Assembly (NCBI RefSeq): GCF_003984625.1 | Contig: NZ_RWKH01000012.1 | Span: 62,001-126,000, forward strand | Origin: Variovorax sp. DXTD-1 | GTDB taxonomy: Bacteria; Pseudomonadota; Gammaproteobacteria; Burkholderiales; Burkholderiaceae_C | Direction of reading: 5' to 3' | Length of the DNA stretch: 64,000 nucleotides | Shown: piece after piece, positions 47,956 through 56,328 of the stretch | How the letters are laid out: the number at the start of each line of letters is the position of its first letter | Numbering within the stretch: the first letter of the stretch is position 1 | Translations under genes and position numbers: made by a program | Notes under the pieces: generated by a model | Database searches by the model: none | What the model was told of the DNA's origin: nothing | Seen by the model: the letters and a program-made list of their open reading frames with translations, nothing else

Positions 47956-48519
47956 TCAGCGTGGCGGCGGGTCTTCAGGAGAGGCGATCACGCGGGACGC
48001 CTCGCCGTTCTTACCTTCGTCGTGCGGCGGACCGACCAGCCGCTCGATCAGGTTCACAAGGCGCGGCACCAGCGAAAGCACGGCCAGCGCCAGCAGCGCG
48101 CTCAATACCGCAGTCACCTCGCGGCCAAGCCCGCAGGCCATGCCGATGGCGGCCGTCATCCACAGCCCGGCGGCGGTGGTGAGGCCCTGCACCTGGTGCT
48201 CGTCCTTGCCCTGCTTGAGGATGGTGCCGGCGCAAAGAAAACCCACGCCCGCCACCAGGCCCTGGATCACCCGGCTCATGTCAGCCGGAACAATGCCGGT
48301 CTGCTGCGGAATGAGCACGAACAGCGCCGAGCCGATGGCCACCAGCATATGAGTGCGCACGCCGGCCGCCTTGCCCTGCTGCTCGCGCTCGAAGCCGAGC
48401 ATGAAGCCGATGACCGCCGCAAGCATCAGGCGAACCACGATGCGCGTGAGCTGGGCGACGTCGCCCACGTCCGAGAACTCGGCCGCAACGGTGTCGAGTA
48501 CCTGGTCGCCCCAGCTCAT
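47956..48519 (-). CDS. MgtC/SapB-family membrane protein
   Basis: The 187-residue protein has four to five hydrophobic segments and the family core LAAVIGFMLGFEREQQGKAAGVRTHMLVAIGSALFVL and GLVAGVGFLCAGTILKQ, including the ERE/RTH and GVGFLGAG-like motifs of MgtC. In pathogens MgtC inhibits the F1Fo ATPase under low magnesium; many environmental homologues have unknown roles. It is the last gene after the transglycosylase gene on the minus strand, beginning 1 bp from its stop. Confidence 0.87.
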   Translation of the reverse strand: MSWGDQVLDTVAAEFSDVGDVAQLTRIVVRLMLAAVIGFMLGFEREQQGKAAGVRTHMLVAIGSALFVLIPQQTGIVPADMSRVIQGLVAGVGFLCAGTILKQGKDEHQVQGLTTAAGLWMTAAIGMACGLGREVTAVLSALLALAVLSLVPRLVNLIERLVGPPHDEGKNGEASRVIASPEDPPPR

Positions 48520-48520
48520 G

Positions 48521-50524
48521 TCAGGGGAGGTCCTTGTTGGGTTCGGGTTCGGCCGCGTCGCGCGGGCCCACCCGGCCCAGGCGCTCTTTCAGCGACTGCG
48601 GCTTGCCGGTGATGATGGCGGCATAGTTGGTGGTGTTGGCCAGCACTTTCTTCACGTAGTCGCGCGTCTCGTTGAAGGGCACGTTCTCGGCCCAGATCGC
48701 GGCTTCCATCACCGGGCCGTTGCGCCAGTTGCGCGGCCGGCCGGGGCCGGCGTTGTAGGCCGCGGCGGCCAGCGCCATGGAGCCGTCGAAGTCGTCGAGC
48801 GCCAGCTTCAGGTAGTTGGTGCCGATGGTGATGTTGGTCTCGCGGTCGTTGATCTGCCCCGGCGTGAAGTCGTTCATGCCGATCTTGCGGGCGGTCCAGC
48901 GGGCCGTGGCGGGCATGACCTGCATGAGGCCCGAGGCACCCACGCCAGAGCGGGCGTCCATGATGAAGCGGCTTTCCTGGCGGATCAGCCCGTACACGTA
49001 GGCCGGGTCCAGCCCGATGTCCTGGCTCTTGCGCAGCACGGTGTCGTGGAACGGCATGGGGAAGCGCTGCTCCGCGTCGATCACGCCCTTGGTGCGCTCG
49101 CTGGTGTTGATGCAGCGGTCCCACACCTCGCGCTGGCAGGCGAAGTCGGCCGCGGCCAGCAGCGCGCGGTCGTCCATGCCGCCCTTGTCGTGCAGGTTCG
49201 TGGCGTAGTTCCATTCGCGCGTGCCTTCGGGGCGCAAGCCGATCGCGATGGCGTAGAGGCCGCGGTTGAGCCCGATGTTGCCGCGCGCGGCGGCTTTTTC
49301 CTCGGGCGTGAGCGGCGCGGGCCGGGTCGGCGTCACGATGCGCTGGCCGAGTTCTTCGAGCGCCAGCATTTCGTAGAAGCCGCGTGTGCCGGCAATGCTC
49401 TGGTAGAGCTCGCGTGCCTGGGCGCGGCGCTCGTCGCCGCCGGCGGCGCTGAGCGCGCGCGCCTTCCAGTAGACCCAGGCGGGGTCGAGCTGGGCGGTTT
49501 CACTCATGGCGTTGATGGCAGGCGCCACCTCTTTCCACTGGCCGTTGCGCAGCGCGGCGCGCACGCGCCAGCCGAGCATGTCGTCGGATAGGTCGCCGTT
49601 CTTGGTGACGTTGGCGAAGTAGCTGCCGGCCATGGGCGAAAGCTTGCCCGCCGCCTGGCGGCCGATGGTGCCCCAGAGCCAGTTGCGCTCTTCGGCGGAA
49701 AGCATCGGGCCCCACTTGCTGTCGAGCTGCGTGGCGGCCTGCTCCGGGTCGGCCATGGCAATCTTGATGAGCGCCAGAACCACCAGCTCCTTGCGCGACT
49801 TGGCGGCCACGAAGGCGCGGCCGGCCAGGAACTTGGCCGCGCTGGCGTTGAGCTCTTCGAACAGCGGCAGCGCATCCGGGGCGGCAATGGTCACGGCGCC
49901 GCGCGCGGCCTGCGGGCGGTTGGCCTCCATGGCCAGCCGGGCCTTCTTCCAGACGTCGTTGGTCGAGATCAATCGGGCAGCGGCCATGCGGTCGGCGGCG
50001 GTAAGGCAGCCGTCGTCGGCCTCCTTCTGAGCGAACCAGTTGCGGCGCACCTCGTCGGCCTGGGCCTGGGTGGCGGTGCCGGAGCGCAGCGTCTCGACCA
50101 GCACCGCATAGCAGCGCACCTGCGCGTCGTCGCCCATGCGGAAGCCGGCAATGGCAGCGGAAAAACCGTCCCAGTCGCGGCGCTGGCCCAGCAGCAGCAG
50201 CCAGTCGTTGCGCAGGCGGTCTTCCTGGTAGGTGCCCGGGTAGCGGGCGAAGAAGTCTTGCACCTCGTTCGGCGAGGCTTCCTGCAGGCGTGCCTTGAGC
50301 TCCCAGTAGGCGGCCCAGGGTTCGAGCGCATGGCCGCGCGCCTGGGGCAGCAGGGCGGCAAGGCGGCCCTTGTCCCCGCGCTGGAAAGCCTGTTTCATTT
50401 GAATCAGCACGTCGTCATTGCTGTTGTTTTGCGCGACCGCGTGCTGCTGTGAAAGCAGTGCAGCAGCTGCTACAACAGCGGAAAAAACGAGTGCGGACGC
50501 TGCGCGGCGCGGGCGGTGGCGCAT
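48521..50524 (-). CDS. slt: soluble lytic murein transglycosylase, Slt70-like
   Basis: This periplasmic enzyme cleaves peptidoglycan between MurNAc and GlcNAc, leaving anhydro-muropeptides, the substrate of the AmpD encoded at 10.9 kb. The 667-residue protein has an N-terminal signal peptide (MRHRPRRAASALVFSAVVAAAALLS), a long superhelical U-domain, and a C-terminal SLT domain with the catalytic Glu in LIRQESRFIMDARS and GASGLMQVMPATA. An ATG at 50551 is an alternative start. It diverges from the cyclo-ligase gene with a 36-bp gap. Confidence 0.93.
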   Translation of the reverse strand: MRHRPRRAASALVFSAVVAAAALLSQQHAVAQNNSNDDVLIQMKQAFQRGDKGRLAALLPQARGHALEPWAAYWELKARLQEASPNEVQDFFARYPGTYQEDRLRNDWLLLLGQRRDWDGFSAAIAGFRMGDDAQVRCYAVLVETLRSGTATQAQADEVRRNWFAQKEADDGCLTAADRMAAARLISTNDVWKKARLAMEANRPQAARGAVTIAAPDALPLFEELNASAAKFLAGRAFVAAKSRKELVVLALIKIAMADPEQAATQLDSKWGPMLSAEERNWLWGTIGRQAAGKLSPMAGSYFANVTKNGDLSDDMLGWRVRAALRNGQWKEVAPAINAMSETAQLDPAWVYWKARALSAAGGDERRAQARELYQSIAGTRGFYEMLALEELGQRIVTPTRPAPLTPEEKAAARGNIGLNRGLYAIAIGLRPEGTREWNYATNLHDKGGMDDRALLAAADFACQREVWDRCINTSERTKGVIDAEQRFPMPFHDTVLRKSQDIGLDPAYVYGLIRQESRFIMDARSGVGASGLMQVMPATARWTARKIGMNDFTPGQINDRETNITIGTNYLKLALDDFDGSMALAAAAYNAGPGRPRNWRNGPVMEAAIWAENVPFNETRDYVKKVLANTTNYAAIITGKPQSLKERLGRVGPRDAAEPEPNKDLP

Positions 50525-50560
50525 GGATGCCAAAATGCTTGGGAACTGCATCGGGGGATT

Positions 50561-51178
50561 ATGGACAAGTCAAAGGATGCCGACACCTCGGCGACCGTGA
50601 GTTTTCTCAAGGATCAGCTGCGAAAAGCGCTGATCGAGCAGCGCCTGGCCATGCCCGACCGCCTGGCCAGGGCCGACCTTCTGCAGCGGGTCATGCGGAT
50701 CTGGCTGGTCGGGCGGCCCGACACGGTGATTGGCGCCTACTGGTCCATCAAGGGCGAATTCGATCCGCTGCCCGCATTGCACCGCTGGAAGGAAGACGGC
50801 GAGCTCATCGACGAGCCGCAGCGCCGCCGCATCGGGCTTCCGGTGATGAACAAGGTGCACAAGACGCTGACCTTTCATGCCTGGTACCCGGGCTGCCAGA
50901 TGGAGGAAGACGCCTACGGCATTCCCAAGCCCAAGGACACCGAGCTCATCGTGCCCACGCTGCTGTTCGTGCCCTGCGTGGGTTACAGCGCGGGCGGCTA
51001 CCGCCTGGGCTACGGCGGCGGCTTTTACGACCGCACGCTGGCCGCGCTGGAGCCGCGCCCGTTCACGGTGGGGCTGGGCTTTACCAACGGCTTTCTCGAC
51101 GAATACGAGCCCGAGGCGCACGACCTGCCGCTCGATGCCATCCTCAACGACAACGGCGTTGTCTGGCCAACCAGCTGA
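50561..51178 (+). CDS. 5-formyltetrahydrofolate cyclo-ligase
   Basis: This ATP-dependent enzyme converts 5-formyl-THF to methenyl-THF. The 205-residue protein has the family core LIVPTLLFVPCVGYSAGGYRLGYGGGFYDRTLA with the GYGGGFYDR phosphate/substrate loop, and an N-terminal helix with RKALIEQRLA. GGGGGA precedes the ATG at 50561. A 6S RNA gene often sits near this gene in gammaproteobacteria, but the 36-bp upstream gap cannot hold one. Confidence 0.9.
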   Translation: MDKSKDADTSATVSFLKDQLRKALIEQRLAMPDRLARADLLQRVMRIWLVGRPDTVIGAYWSIKGEFDPLPALHRWKEDGELIDEPQRRRIGLPVMNKVHKTLTFHAWYPGCQMEEDAYGIPKPKDTELIVPTLLFVPCVGYSAGGYRLGYGGGFYDRTLAALEPRPFTVGLGFTNGFLDEYEPEAHDLPLDAILNDNGVVWPTS

Positions 51179-51184
51179 GCCGGC

Positions 51185-52168
51185 TCAGTCGATGTTGTCC
51201 ACGGTGTCCGGGTCGGGCACCTCGCCGATGGTCTCGCGCGTGGTGATGGCCTGGGCCTGGAGCCAGTCCCAGAAAGCCCTGATTTCCGGCCGCAGCGCAT
51301 TGCGCGGCCCGGCAATGAGCCAGTAGCCCATCGGCGAATCCATGCGGTGCTGCGGCAGCACCTCCACCAGGTCGCCGTTGGCCAGGCTTTCGGCAATGAG
51401 CGAGCTGCGCGCCAGCGTCACGCCCTGGCCGGTGAGCGCGGCCTGCACCATCTGGTAGGCATAGTTGAAATAGAGCCAGCGCTTGGGTTGCGCCCTTTCC
51501 AGGCCGTTCACCTCGAACCAGCGCCGCCAGGTCAGCCATTCGAGGTGCGTGCGGTGCGCGTCGCCGGCCTCGATCAGCGTGAAGCCCGCAATGTCGGCGG
51601 GCGTCTTGATGGGCGGGCTGCTCTTCAGCAGCCAGGGGCTCGCCACCGGCGTCAAGGTTTCGCCAAAGAGGCGCACCGCCGTGGCCGGCATGGCCTCGCG
51701 AGGACCGTAGCGCAGGGCAATGTCCACGTCGGCCACTTCGAGGTCCACTGCCACGTCGCTGGCGTCGATGCGGATGTCGATTTCGGGGTTGTCGCGCTGA
51801 AAGGCCTCTAGCCGCGGAATGAGCCACATCGATGCAAAAGACGCAAATGTGGTGAGCGAGACGCTCTTGCGGCCCGCGCTCTGGCGAATCTGGCGCACGG
51901 CCGTATCGATGCGCGGCAGCGATTGCTGCACCGCCAGCAGCAGTTGCGCGCCCGCGCTCGTGAGCTCCACCGCCCGCGTATGGCGCAGGAACAGCGGCAC
52001 GCCCACTTCTTCCTCGAGCGACTGGATCTGGCGGCTGACCGCCGACTGGGTGAGCGCCATTTCTTCGGCGGCGGCGCGAAAGTTCAGGTGCCGCGCCACG
52101 GCTTCGAAGGCGCGCAGGTGTCCGGCCGAAATCGGGCGGGAGCGCAAGTGGGTTTGTGAATGCTGCAT
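51185..52168 (-). CDS. LysR-family transcriptional regulator, GcvA-like
   Basis: The 327-residue regulator has the LysR winged helix HLRAFEAVARHLNFRAAAEEMALTQSAVSRQIQSLEEEVGVPLFLRHTRAVELT and a substrate-binding domain whose MWLIPRLEAFQRDNPEIDIRIDASD pattern is GcvA-like. Two ATGs (52189 and 52168) fit the start; neither has a strong ribosome-binding site. It diverges from a DUF2917 gene 166 bp away, the likely regulated target. Confidence 0.9.
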   Translation of the reverse strand: MQHSQTHLRSRPISAGHLRAFEAVARHLNFRAAAEEMALTQSAVSRQIQSLEEEVGVPLFLRHTRAVELTSAGAQLLLAVQQSLPRIDTAVRQIRQSAGRKSVSLTTFASFASMWLIPRLEAFQRDNPEIDIRIDASDVAVDLEVADVDIALRYGPREAMPATAVRLFGETLTPVASPWLLKSSPPIKTPADIAGFTLIEAGDAHRTHLEWLTWRRWFEVNGLERAQPKRWLYFNYAYQMVQAALTGQGVTLARSSLIAESLANGDLVEVLPQHRMDSPMGYWLIAGPRNALRPEIRAFWDWLQAQAITTRETIGEVPDPDTVDNID

Positions 52169-52334
52169 GAAAGAGGGCGTGGACGGCATCGATCGATTGA
52201 TGCGAATTCGGAATCAGTAGGCTACTTCGTTTTCATTGGACTGCCAACAGGCCCCGAACGATCATTCATTCCCGAACTGCGCCATTGCCTCCTTCTGTGT
52301 CATCGCACTTCGGCAACGCCCAAGGAGTTTCATC

Positions 52335-52655
52335 ATGTCTACCGCCGTCTGCACCAACGAATCGCTCGCTTCCCTGTCGTCTGCCCGTACCGCTTCCGCC
52401 GTTCCCCCGGCTGTGCGCCGCGGTGCCTGGCAAATTGCCCCCGGCGAGGCAATGAGCCTCAAGGCGCGGTCGGCCAGCGTGCTGCGCGTGAAGCAGGGCC
52501 GGGTGTGGATCACGCCGGACGCCACCTCGGCCACGGCCAGCGAAGACCTGGTGCTGGCCCCCGGCGAGTCGCTCAACGTGGCCGCCGGCCAGCGTATCGT
52601 CATGGAAGCGTGGGATGGCTACGGTGCCACCTACTCGTGGGATCCTGCGGCCTGA
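52335..52655 (+). CDS. DUF2917 domain protein
   Basis: The 106-residue protein has an AAGGAG site 8 bases before its ATG. The DUF2917 core IAPGEAMSLKARSASVLRVKQGRVWITPDA then LVLAPGESLNVAAGQRIVMEAW is cupin-like and beta-rich, with no signal peptide. It resembles the protein at 40419. It diverges from the LysR gene. A hairpin terminator follows 21 bp after its stop. Function unknown. Confidence 0.85.
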   Translation: MSTAVCTNESLASLSSARTASAVPPAVRRGAWQIAPGEAMSLKARSASVLRVKQGRVWITPDATSATASEDLVLAPGESLNVAAGQRIVMEAWDGYGATYSWDPAA

Positions 52656-52676
52656 ACGGTCGACTCCCCACGGCGG

Positions 52677-52700
52677 AAAGGCGGCTTCGGCCGCCTTTTT
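52677..52700. terminator. UUCG-loop rho-independent terminator
   Basis: AAAGGCGGC-TTCG-GCCGCCTTT followed by T's is a perfect stem with a stable TTCG loop. The A-run on the other side makes it usable for the convergent BLUF gene as well. Confidence 0.9.
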
Positions 52701-52705
52701 CGTTT

Positions 52706-53110
52706 TCAGCCGTTGATGTCGAAGCTGGAGCGCAGCGCCAGGAAGTGCTTCAGGGCTGCTTCGCCTTCCAGCGCATGCACGCCGGCCATGAGGTGGGGCC
52801 CTTCGCTTTCGGCCAGGCCCATGCCGAAGCCCGAGTAGCGGCGGGCGGCCAGGGCGCCCTCGTAGACCACCCGCACGTCGGTGTGCCGTGAATCCTGGTC
52901 GATGCGCTGCATCAGCGTCTTCACGGCTTCGGGCGGGCCTTCAAGGTGCTGGCAGAAGCGCATGCCGTCAAAGACCAGGAGACCGGTGATCTGGTGTTGC
53001 GCATTGCGTGCACGAGCCTGGGTCACTATGGCGCCGACCGTGGCGGGTGGCAGGTCTTGCGTGAGCACGCTGCAATAAAAAATCTCGAAAAGCGACGTTT
53101 CTTCTGTCAT
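52706..53110 (-). CDS. BLUF-domain blue-light photoreceptor
   Basis: The 134-residue protein is a single BLUF domain that binds FAD and senses blue light. The key residues keep exact AppA spacing: Tyr12 in IFYCS, Asn36 in RARNAQHQITG and Gln54 in FCQHLEG. The position of AppA Trp104 holds Phe95 (YSGFGM). No output domain is attached, so it must signal through a partner protein. It is divergent, by 90 bp, from a Crp/Fnr regulator. The ATG at 53110 gives MTEETSLFEIFYCS. Confidence 0.9.
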   Translation of the reverse strand: MTEETSLFEIFYCSVLTQDLPPATVGAIVTQARARNAQHQITGLLVFDGMRFCQHLEGPPEAVKTLMQRIDQDSRHTDVRVVYEGALAARRYSGFGMGLAESEGPHLMAGVHALEGEAALKHFLALRSSFDING

Positions 53111-53200
53111 GCGAGCGGGTGCGAAAAACGTGCGAAGTGTATGAAGCCCCGGCATACGCCGAAATGTAAAAAGACACAGGTAAAAGGCCTATAGTGGCGC

Positions 53201-53971
53201 GTGAAATTCGAGGACCATTCACCCCCTGCCTTGCCGCCGCAGGGGGCCAACCCCTGTGACGACTGTGCCTTGCGCAAGCTCGAGGCCTTCTTGCCGGCAT
53301 CAGCGGATGAGCTCAAGACCATCGAGTCCTTTCGGGTCGGCGCCCGACGCGTTCCAGCCGGCGGCGCCATCGTCGAAGAGCACCGGCCAAGCGCCCAGCT
53401 GTTCACCCTTTATTCGGGTTGGGCGTTTCGCTACAAGACACTGAGCGATGGGCGGCGCCAGATCCTGAGTTTTCTTCTGCCCGGCGATTTCATCGGCCTG
53501 CAGGACGAGTTTGCCGAAGGCCAGACGCATGGTGTGGAAGCCGTGACCGACACCACGCTTTGCGCCTTTTCGCGCGACCGGCTCTGGGAACTGTTCCATG
53601 CCCAGCCCAAGCTGGGCTACGACATCACCTGGCTGGCCGCGCGCGAGGAAAAGATCGTGGACGACAACCTGGTGACCGCCGGCCGCCGCAATGCGAGCGA
53701 ACGGGTCGCCATGCTCCTGATGCACCTGTACCGCCGCGCCGAGCGTGTGGGCATGGTGCGCGATGGCTGGGTGGAGTTTCCGTTCAACCAGCAACACCTG
53801 GCCGATGCGCTCGGGCTCTCGCTGGTGCACACCAACAAGACGCTGCGCAAGCTGCAGGGGCTGGGGCTCTACAAGCTCGATGCGGGCTGGCTGCGCATTC
53901 TCGAGCCGCATGCGCTCGAAACGCTGGGCGACTATTTCGAACGCCCGATGCGGCCCACGCCCCTGATCTGA
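53201..53971 (+). CDS. Crp/Fnr-family transcriptional regulator
   Basis: The 256-residue protein has a cyclic-nucleotide-binding-like beta roll and a C-terminal winged helix (FPFNQQHLADALGLSLVHTNKTLRKLQGLGL). The N-terminus has C19-x2-C22 and an internal C121, matching three of the four FNR cluster ligands, but the third N-terminal Cys is Glu28. A full 4Fe-4S site as in E. coli Fnr is therefore doubtful. A TATAGT -10-like hexamer ends 5 bases before the GTG start, so the message may be leaderless or the start lies downstream. It diverges from the BLUF gene. Confidence 0.87.
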   Translation: MKFEDHSPPALPPQGANPCDDCALRKLEAFLPASADELKTIESFRVGARRVPAGGAIVEEHRPSAQLFTLYSGWAFRYKTLSDGRRQILSFLLPGDFIGLQDEFAEGQTHGVEAVTDTTLCAFSRDRLWELFHAQPKLGYDITWLAAREEKIVDDNLVTAGRRNASERVAMLLMHLYRRAERVGMVRDGWVEFPFNQQHLADALGLSLVHTNKTLRKLQGLGLYKLDAGWLRILEPHALETLGDYFERPMRPTPLI

Positions 53972-53998
53972 CCGCGCGGCGCGTTGCGCCCGGGCAGT

Positions 53999-54886
53999 TC
54001 AGCGCGCGGCCACCAGTTGCCGAAGATCGTCCTGGTAGGCCTGCAGCCGCCGAACGGCATGCTCGCGCTGGCTTGCGCTGGTGGCGTTGTGAAGGGCCGC
54101 CAGGTTGCGGCAGCCTTCCTGCAGCAGTGCCTGCTGGTGATCGCGCCAGGGCCCCGGTCGCGGATCGGCAATGCGCATCACGTAGGCATGAATGGCCGCG
54201 CGCGCTTCGCCGGGCGGCGGCTTGGTGGCGTTGAAGCCGCGCAGCAGCGCCAGCGCCTCCTGCTGCCGCTGGCGGCGCTCGGCACCGGCCAGCCGCGGAT
54301 CGAACACCGACTGCGCCACTTGCTGCCGCACCAGTTCGCGCTGCTCGGGCGTCAGCCGGCCGTAGAAATCTTCGAGGCGATCGAGAAACTTCTCGTAGCG
54401 CTTCTCCTGCACTTCCGCGGGGCTGCGGTCGAGCCATTCCTTGCGGTATTCGGCGTTGTTCTTTGCGTACTTGCGCTCGAGCTGCTGCAATTGCGCCTCG
54501 GTCAGGCTCAGTGCCAGTTCGGTGCCGGCGGGTTCCGCGCGCTCTGTTACCGCCAGCAGGCGTTCGCGGATCTGGTCCGCCATGCGGCAGGCCTGGGCCG
54601 CGGTCACGTCGCGCGGGGCCAGGGCCTGCGCTTCCTGCAGCACGCCGAGCACCCGGGGCAACTCGTTCTGACGGTGCCAGCTCAGCAGTTGCGCGAGCTC
54701 ATCGCGCACCTTGGGCGTTTGCGAACCGTCGAAATCAAGGTACGCGTCGAGCCACCAGTAACTCAGCTCGGGCAGGTTGTTGTAGGCCAGCTTGATCGTG
54801 CTGCACGCGCCGAGCGCGGCGGCCACCAGCAGCACGCCGATAATTCGCGCCAAATTGGCGCAACGCATTCGGGTAGAAAGAAGCAT
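53999..54886 (-). CDS. DUF6279 lipoprotein
   Basis: The 295-residue protein has a lipoprotein signal peptide ending in LGAC (Cys about 28). The mature part STIKLAYNNLPELSYWWLDAYLDFD then WHRQNELP is the DUF6279 pattern. The rest is helical, rich in Arg, Glu and Leu, perhaps a coiled coil. Function unknown; outer-membrane location inferred. Its start codon overlaps the glmU start codon on the other strand within CATG at 54884-54887. An alternative ATG lies at 54868. Confidence 0.82.
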   Translation of the reverse strand: MLLSTRMRCANLARIIGVLLVAAALGACSTIKLAYNNLPELSYWWLDAYLDFDGSQTPKVRDELAQLLSWHRQNELPRVLGVLQEAQALAPRDVTAAQACRMADQIRERLLAVTERAEPAGTELALSLTEAQLQQLERKYAKNNAEYRKEWLDRSPAEVQEKRYEKFLDRLEDFYGRLTPEQRELVRQQVAQSVFDPRLAGAERRQRQQEALALLRGFNATKPPPGEARAAIHAYVMRIADPRPGPWRDHQQALLQEGCRNLAALHNATSASQREHAVRRLQAYQDDLRQLVAAR

Positions 54887-56315
54887 GAATCAGATTCCGC
54901 AAGACAACCAGGGACCGGTCGACGTGGTCATCATGGCGGCCGGCAAAGGCACGCGCATGAAGAGCAGGCTGCCCAAAGTGTTGCATCGTTTGGCCGGGCG
55001 TGCACTGCTCGCGCATGTGACCGGCACCGCGGCGCGCATCGGCGCCCGCCACGTGGTGGTGGTGACCGGCCACGGCGCGGCCGAGGTCGAGGCGGCGATG
55101 TCTTCCGGCAACGGCGTCGGCGCCGCCCTGCAGTTTGCCCGGCAGGAGCCGCAGCTTGGCACCGGCCACGCGGTGCAGCAGGCGGTTCCGCTCCTGCCTG
55201 AAGACGGCACGGTGCTGGTGCTCTCGGGCGACGTGCCGCTGATCGGCGAGGAAACGCTGCGCGCGCTCATAGCCGCGAGCGCCGGCCAGCGGCTCGCGCT
55301 GATGACCATCGAGTTCGACGATCCGACGGGTTACGGGCGCATCGTCCGCACGGAAGGTCGGGAGGGTGAAGTCACGGCCATCGTCGAGCACAAGGACGCC
55401 ACCGAGGCGCAACGCGAAATCTGCGAAATCTACAGCGGCATGATGGCCGTGCCCGCGGCCCTGCTCAAGGGCTGGCTGGCCCGGCTGGACAACCGCAACG
55501 CCCAGGGCGAGTACTACCTCACCGACATCGTCAAGCTGGCCGCCGCCGACGGCGTGCCGGTGGTGGCGCATGTCACGGCCGACGCGCTCCAGGTGGCCGG
55601 CATCAACAGCCCCGCGCAACTGGCGGCACTCGAGCGCGCCTGGCAACTGCGGCAGGCCGAGGCGTTGATGGCGCAGGGCGTGCGGCTTGCCGACCCGGCG
55701 CGGTTCGACCTGCGCGGCACGCTGGCCTGCGAGGCCGACGTCGAGATCGACGTCAACTGCGTGTTCGAAGGCGCGGTGTTCCTGGGCGAGGGTGTGCGCA
55801 TCGGCGCCAATTGCGTGATTGCAAATGCGCGCATCGAGGCGGGCGCGGTGATCCACCCCTTCACCCACATCGAAGGCGAGAAGGCCGGCGTAACCGTCGG
55901 CGAAAGATCCCTCATCGGCCCGTTCGCACGGCTGCGGCCCGGTGCGCAACTGGGTGCCGAAGTGCACATCGGCAACTTCGTCGAGGTCAAGAACTCGACC
56001 CTGGCCGAGGGTGCCAAGGCCAACCACCTGGCCTATCTTGGCGACGCCACGGTGGGCCAGCGCGTCAACTACGGCGCGGGCAGCATCACCGCCAACTACG
56101 ACGGCGCCAACAAGCACCGCACCGTCATCGAGGACGACGTGCACGTGGGCAGCAACTGCGTGCTGGTGGCCCCGGTCACCATTGGCGCGGGCGGCACCAT
56201 CGGGGGCGGGTCGACCGTGAACAAATCGACCGAGCCGGGCGCGCTCACCGTGGCGCGAAGCAAGCCGGTGAGCTTCCCCAACTGGAAGCGCCCGCAGAAG
56301 AAACCCAAGGCCTGA
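54885..56315 (+). CDS. glmU: bifunctional N-acetylglucosamine-1-phosphate uridyltransferase / glucosamine-1-phosphate acetyltransferase
   Basis: It makes UDP-GlcNAc for peptidoglycan and lipopolysaccharide. The 476-residue protein has the N-terminal pyrophosphorylase domain (VDVVIMAAGKGTRMKSRLPKVLH, QLGTGHAV, GDVPL) and a C-terminal left-handed beta-helix of hexapeptide repeats with the acetyltransferase His in HPFTHIEG, NYDGANKH, and GGSTVNK. The ATG at 54885 has only a weak purine-rich leader. The genes glmU, an Lrp-like regulator and glmS follow one another, covering most of UDP-GlcNAc synthesis from fructose-6-phosphate (glmM is not here). Confidence 0.96.
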   Translation: MNQIPQDNQGPVDVVIMAAGKGTRMKSRLPKVLHRLAGRALLAHVTGTAARIGARHVVVVTGHGAAEVEAAMSSGNGVGAALQFARQEPQLGTGHAVQQAVPLLPEDGTVLVLSGDVPLIGEETLRALIAASAGQRLALMTIEFDDPTGYGRIVRTEGREGEVTAIVEHKDATEAQREICEIYSGMMAVPAALLKGWLARLDNRNAQGEYYLTDIVKLAAADGVPVVAHVTADALQVAGINSPAQLAALERAWQLRQAEALMAQGVRLADPARFDLRGTLACEADVEIDVNCVFEGAVFLGEGVRIGANCVIANARIEAGAVIHPFTHIEGEKAGVTVGERSLIGPFARLRPGAQLGAEVHIGNFVEVKNSTLAEGAKANHLAYLGDATVGQRVNYGAGSITANYDGANKHRTVIEDDVHVGSNCVLVAPVTIGAGGTIGGGSTVNKSTEPGALTVARSKPVSFPNWKRPQKKPKA

Positions 56316-56328
56316 AGAGGCGGGCCGA

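Noticed and set aside
50525-50560. A 6S RNA gene next to the 5-formyl-THF cyclo-ligase
   Set aside because: The gap is only 36 bp and cannot hold the 180-nt RNA.
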